DNA of 27,839 nucleotides, taken from positions 1 through 27,839 of the forward strand of contig JBBQTU010000024.1 of assembly GCA_038213005.1 (NCBI GenBank). Direction: 5' to 3'. Below, in pieces: positions 1 through 6,947 of this stretch. The notes beneath the pieces were generated by a model. It did not search any database. It had not been told where the DNA came from and worked only from the letters and a program-made list of their open reading frames with translations. This DNA comes from JBBQTU01 sp038213005 (lineage in GTDB: Bacteria > Planctomycetota > Phycisphaerae > Tepidisphaerales > Tepidisphaeraceae). Position numbers and translations under genes: made by a program. Numbering within the stretch: position 1 is the stretch's first letter; every line of letters begins with the position of its first letter.

Positions 1-180
1 CCCTGACGCAGACAACCAACCTGGAAGAAGACCCTGAAGTAGAAGAAGACGATTCAGTGAACTGTTTGAAGAAGATCCACAGGCAGAAGACCGCATCTTC
101 ACAGCGGCTGAATAGCTACAGTTTCAACTCGGCGTTGACAAAAATGGGCACGCCCGATTATGTAGCGCTCTCGCCACCCT

Positions 181-209
181 GTGGCACACGCAGCGGGTAT
201 GACTATAAT
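181..209 (+). promoter_or_regulatory. sigma70-type promoter of nuoB
   Basis: A perfect -10 box TATAAT lies at 204-209. A -35 box GTGGCA (4 of 6 to consensus) lies at 181-186, giving a 17-base spacer. Transcription would start near 216, about 23 bases before the nuoB ATG. The sequence from 1 to 180 holds no gene I can recognise. An acidic open frame near its start could be the tail of an upstream gene, but this is not supportable. Confidence 0.6.
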
Positions 210-238
210 CACCGCCAAGACCGGAGACTGGTAACGAC

Positions 239-808
239 ATGGACACTCAGCTTCTGCCCGACAACATCCTGACCACGCAGCTCAAGAAGGTCGTCAACTG
301 GGCGAGGCGCAGTTCGCTCTGGCCCATGCCCTTCGCCACCGCCTGCTGCGGCATCGAGCTGATGGCGACCGCATCCAGCCGCTACGACCTGGCACGCTTC
401 GGCGCAGAAGCCATGCGATTCAGCCCCCGGCAGAGCGACCTGATGATCGTCGCCGGACGCGTCACGCTCAAAGAGATGCCGGTGCTGCAGCATGTCTATC
501 AGCAGATGACCGAACCCAAGTGGGTGGTCAGCATGGGTGCCTGCGCCAGCACCGGCGGGGTGTTTGATGCGTATGCCACCATCCAGGGCATCGACCAGTT
601 CATCCCCGTGGACGTTTATGTCCCGGGCTGCCCGCCTCGTCCTGAGACCCTCATCGAAGGGATCATGGCGATCCAGCGGCGCATCGACTCCGAAGGGCTG
701 CCGAGCGCCCCGCGCAGCCCGCTGCGCATCGCCATCGAAGCCAACTACAGGCCCCGCCCTCAACCCGTCAACCTCACCATCCTGGGCAAGACCGTCGTCA
801 CGGATTGA
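239..808 (+). CDS. nuoB: NADH-quinone oxidoreductase subunit B (NuoB)
   Basis: NuoB carries iron-sulfur cluster N2, the last electron carrier before quinone in respiratory complex I, and sits at the junction of the peripheral and membrane arms. The 189-residue product has the full N2 ligand set: adjacent cysteines C36 and C37, C102 in GACAST, and C131 in VPGCPPRPE. The length is normal for the family. The ATG at 239 follows a GGAG-containing stretch and a good promoter. The usual partners nuoA and nuoC are not adjacent: a protease gene follows 42 bases downstream, and nuoD lies beyond it on the opposite strand. I see no sign of decay, so the subunit should be functional, with the rest of the complex encoded elsewhere. 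The family assignment is very secure. Confidence 0.97.
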   Translation: MDTQLLPDNILTTQLKKVVNWARRSSLWPMPFATACCGIELMATASSRYDLARFGAEAMRFSPRQSDLMIVAGRVTLKEMPVLQHVYQQMTEPKWVVSMGACASTGGVFDAYATIQGIDQFIPVDVYVPGCPPRPETLIEGIMAIQRRIDSEGLPSAPRSPLRIAIEANYRPRPQPVNLTILGKTVVTD

Positions 809-850
809 TGGCCGCTACTGCCCGGCGGGTTTTGCTGCTATTGTTCCGCT

Positions 851-2314
851 GTGGCTCGGATTGCGCTTGTGCTCATTCTCCTGATCTGGCTGGCCTGGAC
901 GCCGCGTGACACGGCCGGCCTCGCCTTGTCCGCGCCCTGGCGGGCCAGCATCTTCCTGGGCTTCTATGCCCTGCTGATCCTCGGACTGGCAATCTGGTCG
1001 CGCATCATGGCCGCCACCGCCTACCGTCGCGGCACCACCTACGCCCTGCATCGCTTCAACCGCCTCTTTGGCCGCATACGGATGCTGGTAGTGGCGTGGT
1101 TTGCCTTCGGGGTCTTCGTGCTGGACTGGCAGCGCCTCATCGGGCCGCTGGCAGACCGAGGCATGCGATGGGGCGTCGAAACCCCGCAAATGATCGTCGG
1201 CGTCCTGCCGCCCGTGCTCACGTGGGTCCTGCTATGGTGGGCGCAGTATCCGGTCGAGCGGGCTTTGCGCGAGCGGCGCGCGATGCTCAACGCCAACACC
1301 GCGATGCCGGTCTTCATCCCGCCGACCCTGGGCGAATACCTCCGCGACAACATTCGCACCCACGTGCTGTTCACCCTCGTGCCCATCGTCGCGGTATTCG
1401 TCCTCAGGGATGCTGCGACGCTGCTGCTTCCATCGGCAGGCATCGTCCCAAGTGCCGCGTGGGAAGCAGGCATCTCGCTCGTGGCCGCCCTGGCAGTGCT
1501 GCTGGGATCGCCCATCCTGCTCGCCAGAGTGCTGCCGACTCAACCGCTCCCGCGCTGCCCGCTACGCGTGCGGCTTGATGCCTTTTGTCGACGCCGCCGC
1601 CTGCGATTCGCCGATATCCGTCTGTGGCGCACCCACGGCATGGTCGCCAATGCCGCCGTCATGGGTATCCTCCCACCGGTGCGTTACCTGATCGTGTCCG
1701 ACCTGATCGTCGAGTCCATGCCTGATGAGCAGGTCGAGGCGATCTTCGGCCACGAGGCAGGTCACGTGGTCCACCATCACCTGCTGTGGCTGGGCCTCAC
1801 CCTGACAACCTATATGCTCGCCATCACCGCCCTGGGCGATGTCGTCATGCCCCACGTCCAGCTCCTGGCCGGCATCGGCGACCTGCCGGAGGGGCTCGTC
1901 GCCATCCTCATAGGTCTGCCGCTGTTCTGGTTCATCTTCGGGCTTGTGTCACGGCAATTCGAACGCCAGGCCGATGTCTTTTCGGCGCGCATCATGCAGC
2001 AGCGCCACGACGTGCCGGACGATGACCTGGCCGAGCCGAGCCGCCACCTCCGCGACACCTATGTCGGCCGGGACGGCGCCATCATCACTGCCGCTGCCCT
2101 GGACCGCATCGCCCAGATCAACGACATCAATCCCGCAGCCCACGAATGGCTCCACGGCAGCATCGACTCGCGCATGGCGTTTCTCCGGTCGATGTGCGAA
2201 GAGCCCGGCCGCACCGCCCGGTTCGATCAGCACATGCGGCGGCTCTACATCACCATCGCAGTGCTGGCCGCTGGATTTGGCGGGTGGACGGTCTGGCAAA
2301 CAATGCAGCCGTGA
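851..2314 (+). CDS. M48 family membrane metallopeptidase
   Basis: This is a 487-residue polytopic membrane protein with a zinc-protease core. The metal-binding helix HEAGH is at residues 301-305 and the third ligand, E371, is in the downstream ERQAD motif. This HExxH...ExxAD arrangement is that of the M48 (HtpX/Ste24/OMA1) peptidases, which cleave damaged or misfolded membrane proteins. Hydrophobic segments lie near residues 2-16, 34-50, 76-92, 112-130, 170-186 and 205-226, with two more between the zinc ligands, as in Ste24-like members. The GTG start at 851 is the first in frame. It lacks a clear ribosome-binding site, so a later start is possible. The gene begins 42 bases after nuoB and may be cotranscribed with it. 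A role in complex I quality control would be inference from position only. Confidence 0.85.
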   Translation: MARIALVLILLIWLAWTPRDTAGLALSAPWRASIFLGFYALLILGLAIWSRIMAATAYRRGTTYALHRFNRLFGRIRMLVVAWFAFGVFVLDWQRLIGPLADRGMRWGVETPQMIVGVLPPVLTWVLLWWAQYPVERALRERRAMLNANTAMPVFIPPTLGEYLRDNIRTHVLFTLVPIVAVFVLRDAATLLLPSAGIVPSAAWEAGISLVAALAVLLGSPILLARVLPTQPLPRCPLRVRLDAFCRRRRLRFADIRLWRTHGMVANAAVMGILPPVRYLIVSDLIVESMPDEQVEAIFGHEAGHVVHHHLLWLGLTLTTYMLAITALGDVVMPHVQLLAGIGDLPEGLVAILIGLPLFWFIFGLVSRQFERQADVFSARIMQQRHDVPDDDLAEPSRHLRDTYVGRDGAIITAAALDRIAQINDINPAAHEWLHGSIDSRMAFLRSMCEEPGRTARFDQHMRRLYITIAVLAAGFGGWTVWQTMQP

Positions 2315-2353
2315 GATGGTGCCGATGACGCCAGCGAAACGATGCCCGAGTCT

Positions 2354-3628
2354 CTAGCGATCCAACTCGGCCGCGATGATGTTCAGCGATCCAAGCACCG
2401 CGACGAGATCGGACAGCGTGTGCCCTTCGATCAATTTTGGGAAGGCCTGATAGTTAATGAAGCCGGCCGGTCGCGTCCGGGCTCGCCAGGGCGTATCGCC
2501 GCCGGCCGAGATGATGTAGTACCCCAGCTCGCCGTTGCCGGACTCGATGGCCGCATACACCTCACCCACCGGGGCCGTGAAGCCGCGATTGGTCATGATA
2601 AGCTCAAACTGATGAATCAGCCCTTCGATGCTGCTGTAGACCCGGTCCTTGGGAGGCAGAACCGCCTTGCCTTCGGGGCTCACGTTGACCGGACCCTTCG
2701 GCAAGGTGTCGATGAGCTGTTTGATAATGTGGATCGACTGCCGAACCTCTTCCAGGCGAACATAATATCGGGCATAGACGTCGCCGGTGGACATGATAGG
2801 CACTTTGAAATCCACCGCGGGGCTGCCCTTCCCATCCCAGTTGTCCTGGAAGCAGAGATAGGGATCGTCCTTACGCACATCCCGGCGGACGCCGGCCGCC
2901 CGCGCCACCGGGCCGGTCAGGCCCCAGGCAATCGCATCTTCTTTGCTGATCGCGCTGATACCCCGTGTGCGCTCCACGAAAATGCGGTTCTTGTTCAGCA
3001 GCGCCTCGATATCCCCGGCCGCCTTGGGTAGCACCTCGTCGATCAGGTGATGCACCATCTTCTGGAAGACTGCCTCATCCGGCAGATCCTGGCTCAGACC
3101 GCCGACCCGCGTCCAGCTTGTGTGATACCGCTGGCCGGAGATGAACTCGCAGATATCGTAGATCAGTTCGCGCTCGTTGAAGCCATACAGGAACGCCGTG
3201 AACGCCCCCAAGTCCAGCCCGGCCGCCCCGATGCACAGCAGGTGCGACTCAATGCGTCCCAGTTCGCCGGCGATGGTGCGCAGGGCCTTGCAGCGCGGCG
3301 TCAGCTCAATGCCCATCAGCTTCTCGGTCGCGCCGTGCCACGCCAGTTCGTTGTAGATCGGCGCGGAATAATCCATGCGATCGACGATGGTGACATACTG
3401 GTTGTAGTTCAGGTGCTCGCCCAGCTTCTCAAATCCGCTGTGGAGATACCCGATATGCGGCACGCACCGGATGATCCGCTCGCCATCCAGTTCCAGCACC
3501 AGCCGCAGGGTCGTATGGGTGGCCGGGTGCTGCGGACCGAAGTTCAGAATCCAGCGATTGGCCGGATCCAGCCCCGGCTGCTCAAGGGGCATTACTTCGT
3601 CACTGGCCTGAGTAAGTGTGAAGGGCAT
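2354..3628 (-). CDS. nuoD: NADH-quinone oxidoreductase subunit D (NuoD)
   Basis: NuoD is the 49-kDa-type subunit of complex I, related to the large subunit of NiFe hydrogenases. With NuoB it forms the quinone-binding pocket. The 424-residue product shows the family's N-terminal GPQHPATH at residues 31-38, the RIIRCVPHIGYLHSGFEKL segment, DRMDY, and the conserved C-terminal stretch ending in GSLNIIAAELDR. It is not fused to NuoC. The ATG at 3628 gives the longest product. A second ATG at 3592 is also possible, since neither has a strong ribosome-binding site. The gene converges on the M48 peptidase gene with only 39 bases between stop codons, and no terminator is visible there. It has its own promoter upstream (3692-3720). 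Confidence 0.96.
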   Translation of the reverse strand: MPFTLTQASDEVMPLEQPGLDPANRWILNFGPQHPATHTTLRLVLELDGERIIRCVPHIGYLHSGFEKLGEHLNYNQYVTIVDRMDYSAPIYNELAWHGATEKLMGIELTPRCKALRTIAGELGRIESHLLCIGAAGLDLGAFTAFLYGFNERELIYDICEFISGQRYHTSWTRVGGLSQDLPDEAVFQKMVHHLIDEVLPKAAGDIEALLNKNRIFVERTRGISAISKEDAIAWGLTGPVARAAGVRRDVRKDDPYLCFQDNWDGKGSPAVDFKVPIMSTGDVYARYYVRLEEVRQSIHIIKQLIDTLPKGPVNVSPEGKAVLPPKDRVYSSIEGLIHQFELIMTNRGFTAPVGEVYAAIESGNGELGYYIISAGGDTPWRARTRPAGFINYQAFPKLIEGHTLSDLVAVLGSLNIIAAELDR

Positions 3629-3691
3629 GTTAGCTTAGCACAACGGTTCGATTTCGAGCCATGGCCACCGCGATGGCGGACAATGAGGTGG

Positions 3692-3720
3692 ATTATAGCG
3701 ACCCGAGTCGCGCGTGCCAT
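3692..3720 (-). promoter_or_regulatory. sigma70-type promoter of nuoD
   Basis: On the minus strand a perfect TATAAT (plus-strand 3692-3697) lies 17 bases downstream of ATGGCA (plus-strand 3715-3720). This gives a leader of about 57 bases before the nuoD ATG. The layout and both boxes nearly equal those upstream of nuoB. Confidence 0.6.
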
Positions 3721-3723
3721 ACC

Positions 3724-3760
3724 ATCGCTTCCGGCCAAGGTCCCGGAAGCGATTTTGTTT
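3724..3760 (+). terminator. intrinsic terminator or attenuator ahead of the HMA gene
   Basis: A perfect 11-bp stem (3724-3734 with 3743-3753) encloses an 8-base loop and is followed by TTTGTTTGCTTT, the classic layout of a rho-independent terminator reading on the plus strand. No plus-strand gene lies immediately upstream, because nuoD runs the other way. It therefore either stops antisense or read-through transcripts or attenuates the HMA gene that starts 58 bases later. Confidence 0.75.
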
Positions 3761-3817
3761 GCTTTATGGAGCACGGCGGTCTAAAACCAATGGACCGAAT
3801 TAAGTGAGGTTGTGTGT

Positions 3818-4081
3818 ATGTCCGCCGAAGTGGACAAAGATAATCTGGCCGTGATCAACATCGAAGGGATGCACTGCCACCGATGCGAGCAGGCCATCCA
3901 GAAGGCCCTGGCCACCTTGCCGGGAGTCTTCGAGGTCGAGGTGGATTTCCCCAGCCGCCAGGCGTCGGTCCTTTTCGATGGCCGCCTCATCACCGTGCCA
4001 GAACTGCTCGAGACGATCAAACGGACCGGCTACAGGGCCGTGGGCTTCAAGAAGTGCGACCTGACTTCCCCGCCGCAGTGA
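3818..4081 (+). CDS. heavy-metal-associated (HMA) domain protein, metallochaperone-like
   Basis: This 87-residue protein is a single HMA domain of the Atx1/CopZ/MerP type. The metal-binding motif GMHCHRC is at residues 18-24, with C20 and C23 as the CxxC pair that would bind Cu(I) or a similar soft metal. The betaalphabetabetaalphabeta pattern is visible after it. I chose the ATG at 3818 because GAGG at 3806-3809 stands 8 bases upstream. An in-frame GTG at 3812 would be too close to that site. No P-type ATPase or metal regulator is next to it, so the delivery partner is unknown. The strong hairpin upstream may control its expression. Confidence 0.85.
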   Translation: MSAEVDKDNLAVINIEGMHCHRCEQAIQKALATLPGVFEVEVDFPSRQASVLFDGRLITVPELLETIKRTGYRAVGFKKCDLTSPPQ

Positions 4082-4129
4082 CGCTCGCCAGCCGTCACCT
4101 CGCCGTGCCGCTGTCCAGACGCGCCAAGT

Positions 4130-4258
4130 CAGGCGGGCCGGACCATTCTGACAGGACTCCCTGGTACACTTCGGGCAGGCAGAATCAAGGCGGATGCGAA
4201 AGGCGACGATGTCGCCGTGCTTGACAATGGGGTGAGTCAGGTGGGGGGCTTGCGGCAT
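4130..4258 (-). pseudogene. N-terminal remnant of a DUF2293 gene
   Basis: Read on the minus strand from an ATG at 4258, this stretch contains HGDIVAFRIRLDSACPKC. It matches DDDVVVFRIRGDSICDKC at the start of the intact DUF2293 gene at 5772-6512, including the first CxxC of its zinc ribbon. The similarity fades after about 30 residues, and the second CxxC and everything beyond are missing. Further on, the frame is simply antisense to the HMA gene. I read it as a broken duplicate of the DUF2293 gene in the same orientation. The rest of 4082-4449 shows no recognisable gene. Confidence 0.5.
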
Positions 4259-4449
4259 TCATTTCTGGGTTTGTGGCCGGGGGACTCGAGACTGGGCACG
4301 GCATTCTTCTGTGGGATCGACGCCGAGGGAGGATTGGCATTGATCGGGCTGGTGTCTATCATGGCGGGAAGTTGTCGGGCGATTCCGACGGAGGGTGCAG
4401 AACTGGAGCAGGGGCTGGTTCTGCGGGAGAATGGGAACGGAGGGAAGGC

Positions 4450-4995
4450 ATGAGTTGGCCACACCGCGTTGAACGCCAAAGAAACAGGATTGTCATCATC
4501 GCCGGGCCGAATGGGGCCGGGAAGACGACATTTGCCCGGGAGTTTCTGCCGCGCGAGGCAGGGTGTCCGGTCTTCATCAATGCAGACCTGATTGCCCGCG
4601 GCCTGTCGCCGTTCGCACCGGAGAAAGTTGCACTGCAGGCCGGGAAACTCATGCTCGGCGAAATTGTCCGCAAGGTGAGCCGCGGCGAGAGTTTTGCGTT
4701 TGAGACCACGCTGAGCGGCATGAACTATGCCCGCTGGATACCGCGATGGCGGAAGGCGGGGTATCATTTAAAGCTGGTCTTCCTGAGTCTTCCGGCCGCA
4801 GAACTGGCGGTGGCGCGGGTGAAGAGCCGGGTTGCCCAGGGCGGCCATGACGTAAGCGAAGAGGTGATCCGCAGGCGGTTCGACGCCGGGCGGAGGAACT
4901 TCGAGGCGGTATATCGTGGGCTGGTTGATAGCTGGATCCTGTACGACAACTCAGGATCGGTCCCGGTGCTGCTTGTGGCAGGAGATAACCGATGA
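4450..4995 (+). CDS. zeta-toxin-like ATPase/kinase (COG4185 type)
   Basis: The 181-residue protein has a P-loop, GPNGAGKTT, at residues 19-27. Other group-typical segments follow: FINADLIARGLSPF (from residue 42), ESFAFETTLSG (80-90), the arginine-rich RVAQGGHDVSEEVIRRRFDAGRRNF region, and LYDNSG near the end. These are hallmarks of the predicted zeta-toxin/ABC-type ATPase family. True zeta toxins phosphorylate UDP-N-acetylglucosamine and poison cell-wall synthesis, but the substrate of this branch is not known to me. GGAGG ends 6 bases before the ATG at 4450, which fixes the start. The stop codon overlaps the following small gene by 4 bases. A toxin role is inferred from family and gene pairing. 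Confidence 0.85.
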   Translation: MSWPHRVERQRNRIVIIAGPNGAGKTTFAREFLPREAGCPVFINADLIARGLSPFAPEKVALQAGKLMLGEIVRKVSRGESFAFETTLSGMNYARWIPRWRKAGYHLKLVFLSLPAAELAVARVKSRVAQGGHDVSEEVIRRRFDAGRRNFEAVYRGLVDSWILYDNSGSVPVLLVAGDNR

Positions 4996-5183
4996 AAACG
5001 AAGATTGGGTCGGACGACCCGGACATCCGGGGATCACTGCCAGCGCTACGTCGCGCGGCAAAGGCCGCGCACAAACTAGCCAAGGCAACGGGCACGCCGC
5101 TGTATGTGTTCAAAGACGGGAAAGTGGTCAACCTCAACCCCCGTGGACGAAAGCGCATTGCGACGGGATTCCACGCGATCTGA
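4992..5183 (+). CDS. small partner protein of the zeta-like gene, possible antitoxin
   Basis: This 63-residue basic protein starts at an ATG inside the 4-base ATGA overlap with the zeta-like gene, so the two are translationally coupled. It has an alpha-helical middle (LPALRRAAKAAHKLAKATG) and ends with a TPLYVFKDGKVVNLNP strand pair. From memory, small proteins with a TGTP-x-YV-x-KDGKIV core often accompany COG4185 ATPases, which supports a two-gene module. The order here, toxin first, is the reverse of many type II systems. Antitoxin function is inference: no DNA-binding fold is obvious and no operator was found. Confidence 0.7.
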   Translation: MKTKIGSDDPDIRGSLPALRRAAKAAHKLAKATGTPLYVFKDGKVVNLNPRGRKRIATGFHAI

Positions 5184-5771
5184 GACGAGTTCCCTCGACG
5201 GTGGCGACCATGAAGAGCCGGAGAATCCGGACTGGGAGGCGAACAAGATCTGCCGCCGCCAGGAGGGCAACAACCGCAGAGCGCAGCGAGGCAGGCCTTG
5301 AACGGCTCCCGGCATTGCCGGGAAGGCGAAAAAGACGTAACCCGGTTCGGGAGGCATGGTCTGCCGTCTCGTCGCCGTGGGCGGCATCGGACGCGCCTCT
5401 GGGTTTCGCAAGCCTGCAGCAAGCGGAGGGGTTGGAGAGGCAGGCGGTGCAGAGTTGGCGATCCGAGCCGACGCCGGTGTTTTGGCCTGCGATGTTGTCG
5501 GCCCGCAAGAAGCCTTCCACCCTTCGCGTCTCCTCGACCAAGCTATGGCCGCTGCAACAGCACCCACAATCATGAGGAGGACGATCAACTCTTCCATACA
5601 ACATCCATGGATCAAACACAGCGCGCCGTCGCCGCAAGCCTCCGGCAGACAGCATCTTCCGCCCGCATCATCGCCTCGTCAAGCACATCAGAATGCGCAG
5701 GAGGGTCGAGGGTTAAGATCCGTCGCGGTGTCGCACGGAACACCAGCACGAGCCGACCGTAGGCGGATCAG
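5184..5771. other. 588-base region without a convincing gene
   Basis: The best candidate is a minus-strand frame starting MEELIVLLMIVGAVAAAIAW (ATG at 5597). It encodes a plausible membrane segment followed by arginines and a proline-rich tail, but it has no ribosome-binding site and runs antisense into the small partner gene. Several frames stay open here only because GC is high. A perfect small hairpin CCCGGC-ATT-GCCGGG lies at 5308-5322. I do not call a gene. Confidence 0.4.
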
Positions 5772-6512
5772 TTACTCTTGTGCCTGAGCCGTGGCGTCGC
5801 TTCGCGGGCCGCGCGCCGCGGCCCATTCCAACAGCAATCGCTGGATCTTCGCCTGCACCATTCGGCGGGCGTCCGCCTTGCGGACGTTGATGTCGAAGAA
5901 CTGGTCGTAGCCGGTGTGGACGTGCCGGATGTGGGCGATAACGGCCAGGCGGATCTTGTCGGGTTCGAACTCCTTGGCTCCGGCCGATCGGCCCACGCGG
6001 CCGCTGTATTTCTCGCAGGCGTGCTGGCTGATTTCGACCGCTTCGGCGGGCGGGCAGTTGGGGAACAGGCGCATCAACTCGGCCGTGAACGCGGCGAGAT
6101 ATTGACGGTCCTCGATCTCCCGGGTCACAGCGGCCTTTGCCTGCTTGGCCTGGCGCTTGTCGGCGTCGGCAAGACATTCCTGACGTGCCAGCACAATGGC
6201 GGACGGCTCCAGGAGCGTGCCGCGACGTTCGTAGCGTTTACCGGGGCGTGACCACTCGACCACGACTGCTCGGCGAGCGGAATGCCTGGTCGCCCGGCGA
6301 GTCAGGGCGGGATCGCCCGCGGGCAGAAACTCCATCTCGCCCAGTCCGCCACAGGTCATGCAGAAAGCCTGACCGTCGCGAAGGCGCAGCAGACTGCCGG
6401 AGGGCAAATCCCCAGCGCATTTGTCGCAGATGGAATCCCCACGAATTCGGAAGACGACCACGTCGTCGTCCTTGGCCATGTGGCGGGCGTAGTCGTGGTC
6501 GCGCTGGTCCAT
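5772..6512 (-). CDS. DUF2293 domain protein with N-terminal zinc ribbon
   Basis: The 246-residue protein has two CxxC pairs near its start (C29/C32 and C51/C54), consistent with a zinc ribbon. A TRRATRHSARRAVVVEWSRPGKRYERRG segment and a basic helical stretch follow. The C-terminal DUF2293 domain includes VIAHIRHVHTGYDQFF and the final KADARRMVQAKIQRLLLEW. The biochemical function of the family is unknown to me. The ribbon and basic surface suggest nucleic-acid binding, which is inference. The ATG at 6512 has AAGGAA a few bases upstream and is preferred to the internal methionine at residue 12. A broken copy of its N-terminus lies at 4130-4258, on the far side of the zeta-like module. Confidence 0.85.
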   Translation of the reverse strand: MDQRDHDYARHMAKDDDVVVFRIRGDSICDKCAGDLPSGSLLRLRDGQAFCMTCGGLGEMEFLPAGDPALTRRATRHSARRAVVVEWSRPGKRYERRGTLLEPSAIVLARQECLADADKRQAKQAKAAVTREIEDRQYLAAFTAELMRLFPNCPPAEAVEISQHACEKYSGRVGRSAGAKEFEPDKIRLAVIAHIRHVHTGYDQFFDINVRKADARRMVQAKIQRLLLEWAAARGPRSDATAQAQE

Positions 6513-6641
6513 GATGTTCCTTCTGGTGCTCTATCGCAACCCGATTGGCGGGTACGCCGAGACGGCCATGTTATCCGATACCCATGCTCATGCCGCCCGG
6601 CTCGTTGTAGCACCACCACTACATCGCAACTCCGGCGCGTC

Positions 6642-6809
6642 CTCAAAGTGGGGCAGGCCGCCTCGGCCGCTCAACTCGTCCCAGTGGCGCAATCCGTGGC
6701 GCTCCGAGAAACCAAACTCGCGCCAGGGTGCTTCCTGGCTCGGCTGGCATCCCAAGGCGTGATCCGCCGGCAGCCAAATGGGCGGCCGAGGCGGCCGGCC
6801 CCACTTGAG
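6642..6809. repeat. 168-base element bounded by 30-base inverted repeats
   Basis: The arm at 6642-6671 and the reverse complement of 6780-6809 agree over about 30 bases, with one indel and two or three mismatches. Both contain the motif GGCCGCCTCGGCC. The 108-base interior carries smaller palindromes and no open frame of note. The same GGCCGCCYCGGCC core recurs at 27448-27460 and 27681-27693. It lies in the 435-base gap between the DUF2293 start and the xylulokinase 3' end, which otherwise holds no gene. Confidence 0.7.
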
Positions 6810-6947
6810 CGAGCCCTTGCGACGTTGTGCTGTAAGGCTAACTCCTTGCCCAGTCGGGGAGGGATAGAGTTCTGAGCCTATCAACACAAGGCGCGAAGAC
6901 GACCTGCACGGTTTCCTCTCGGCGGCATGCCGCCGCACTCCAAGGGA

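Noticed and set aside
182..198. Possible sigma54 promoter (TGGCAC) before nuoB
   Set aside because: The required GC element at the proper distance is missing, and a sigma70-type pair fits better.
57..272. A 71-codon plus-strand frame overlapping the nuoB start
   Set aside because: It overlaps the nuoB promoter and first codons, has no ribosome-binding site, and its wording is not protein-like.
4217..4453. A small frame ending in a 4-base overlap with the zeta-like gene
   Set aside because: The overlap is tempting for an upstream antitoxin. However, the start is a weak TTG without a ribosome-binding site, the sequence resembles no known protein, and the true small partner lies downstream.
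5076..5615. A 179-codon minus-strand frame with a membrane-like N-terminus
   Set aside because: It has no ribosome-binding site and runs antisense through the small partner gene. Three frames are open here, as expected from high GC. It is noted only in the region entry.
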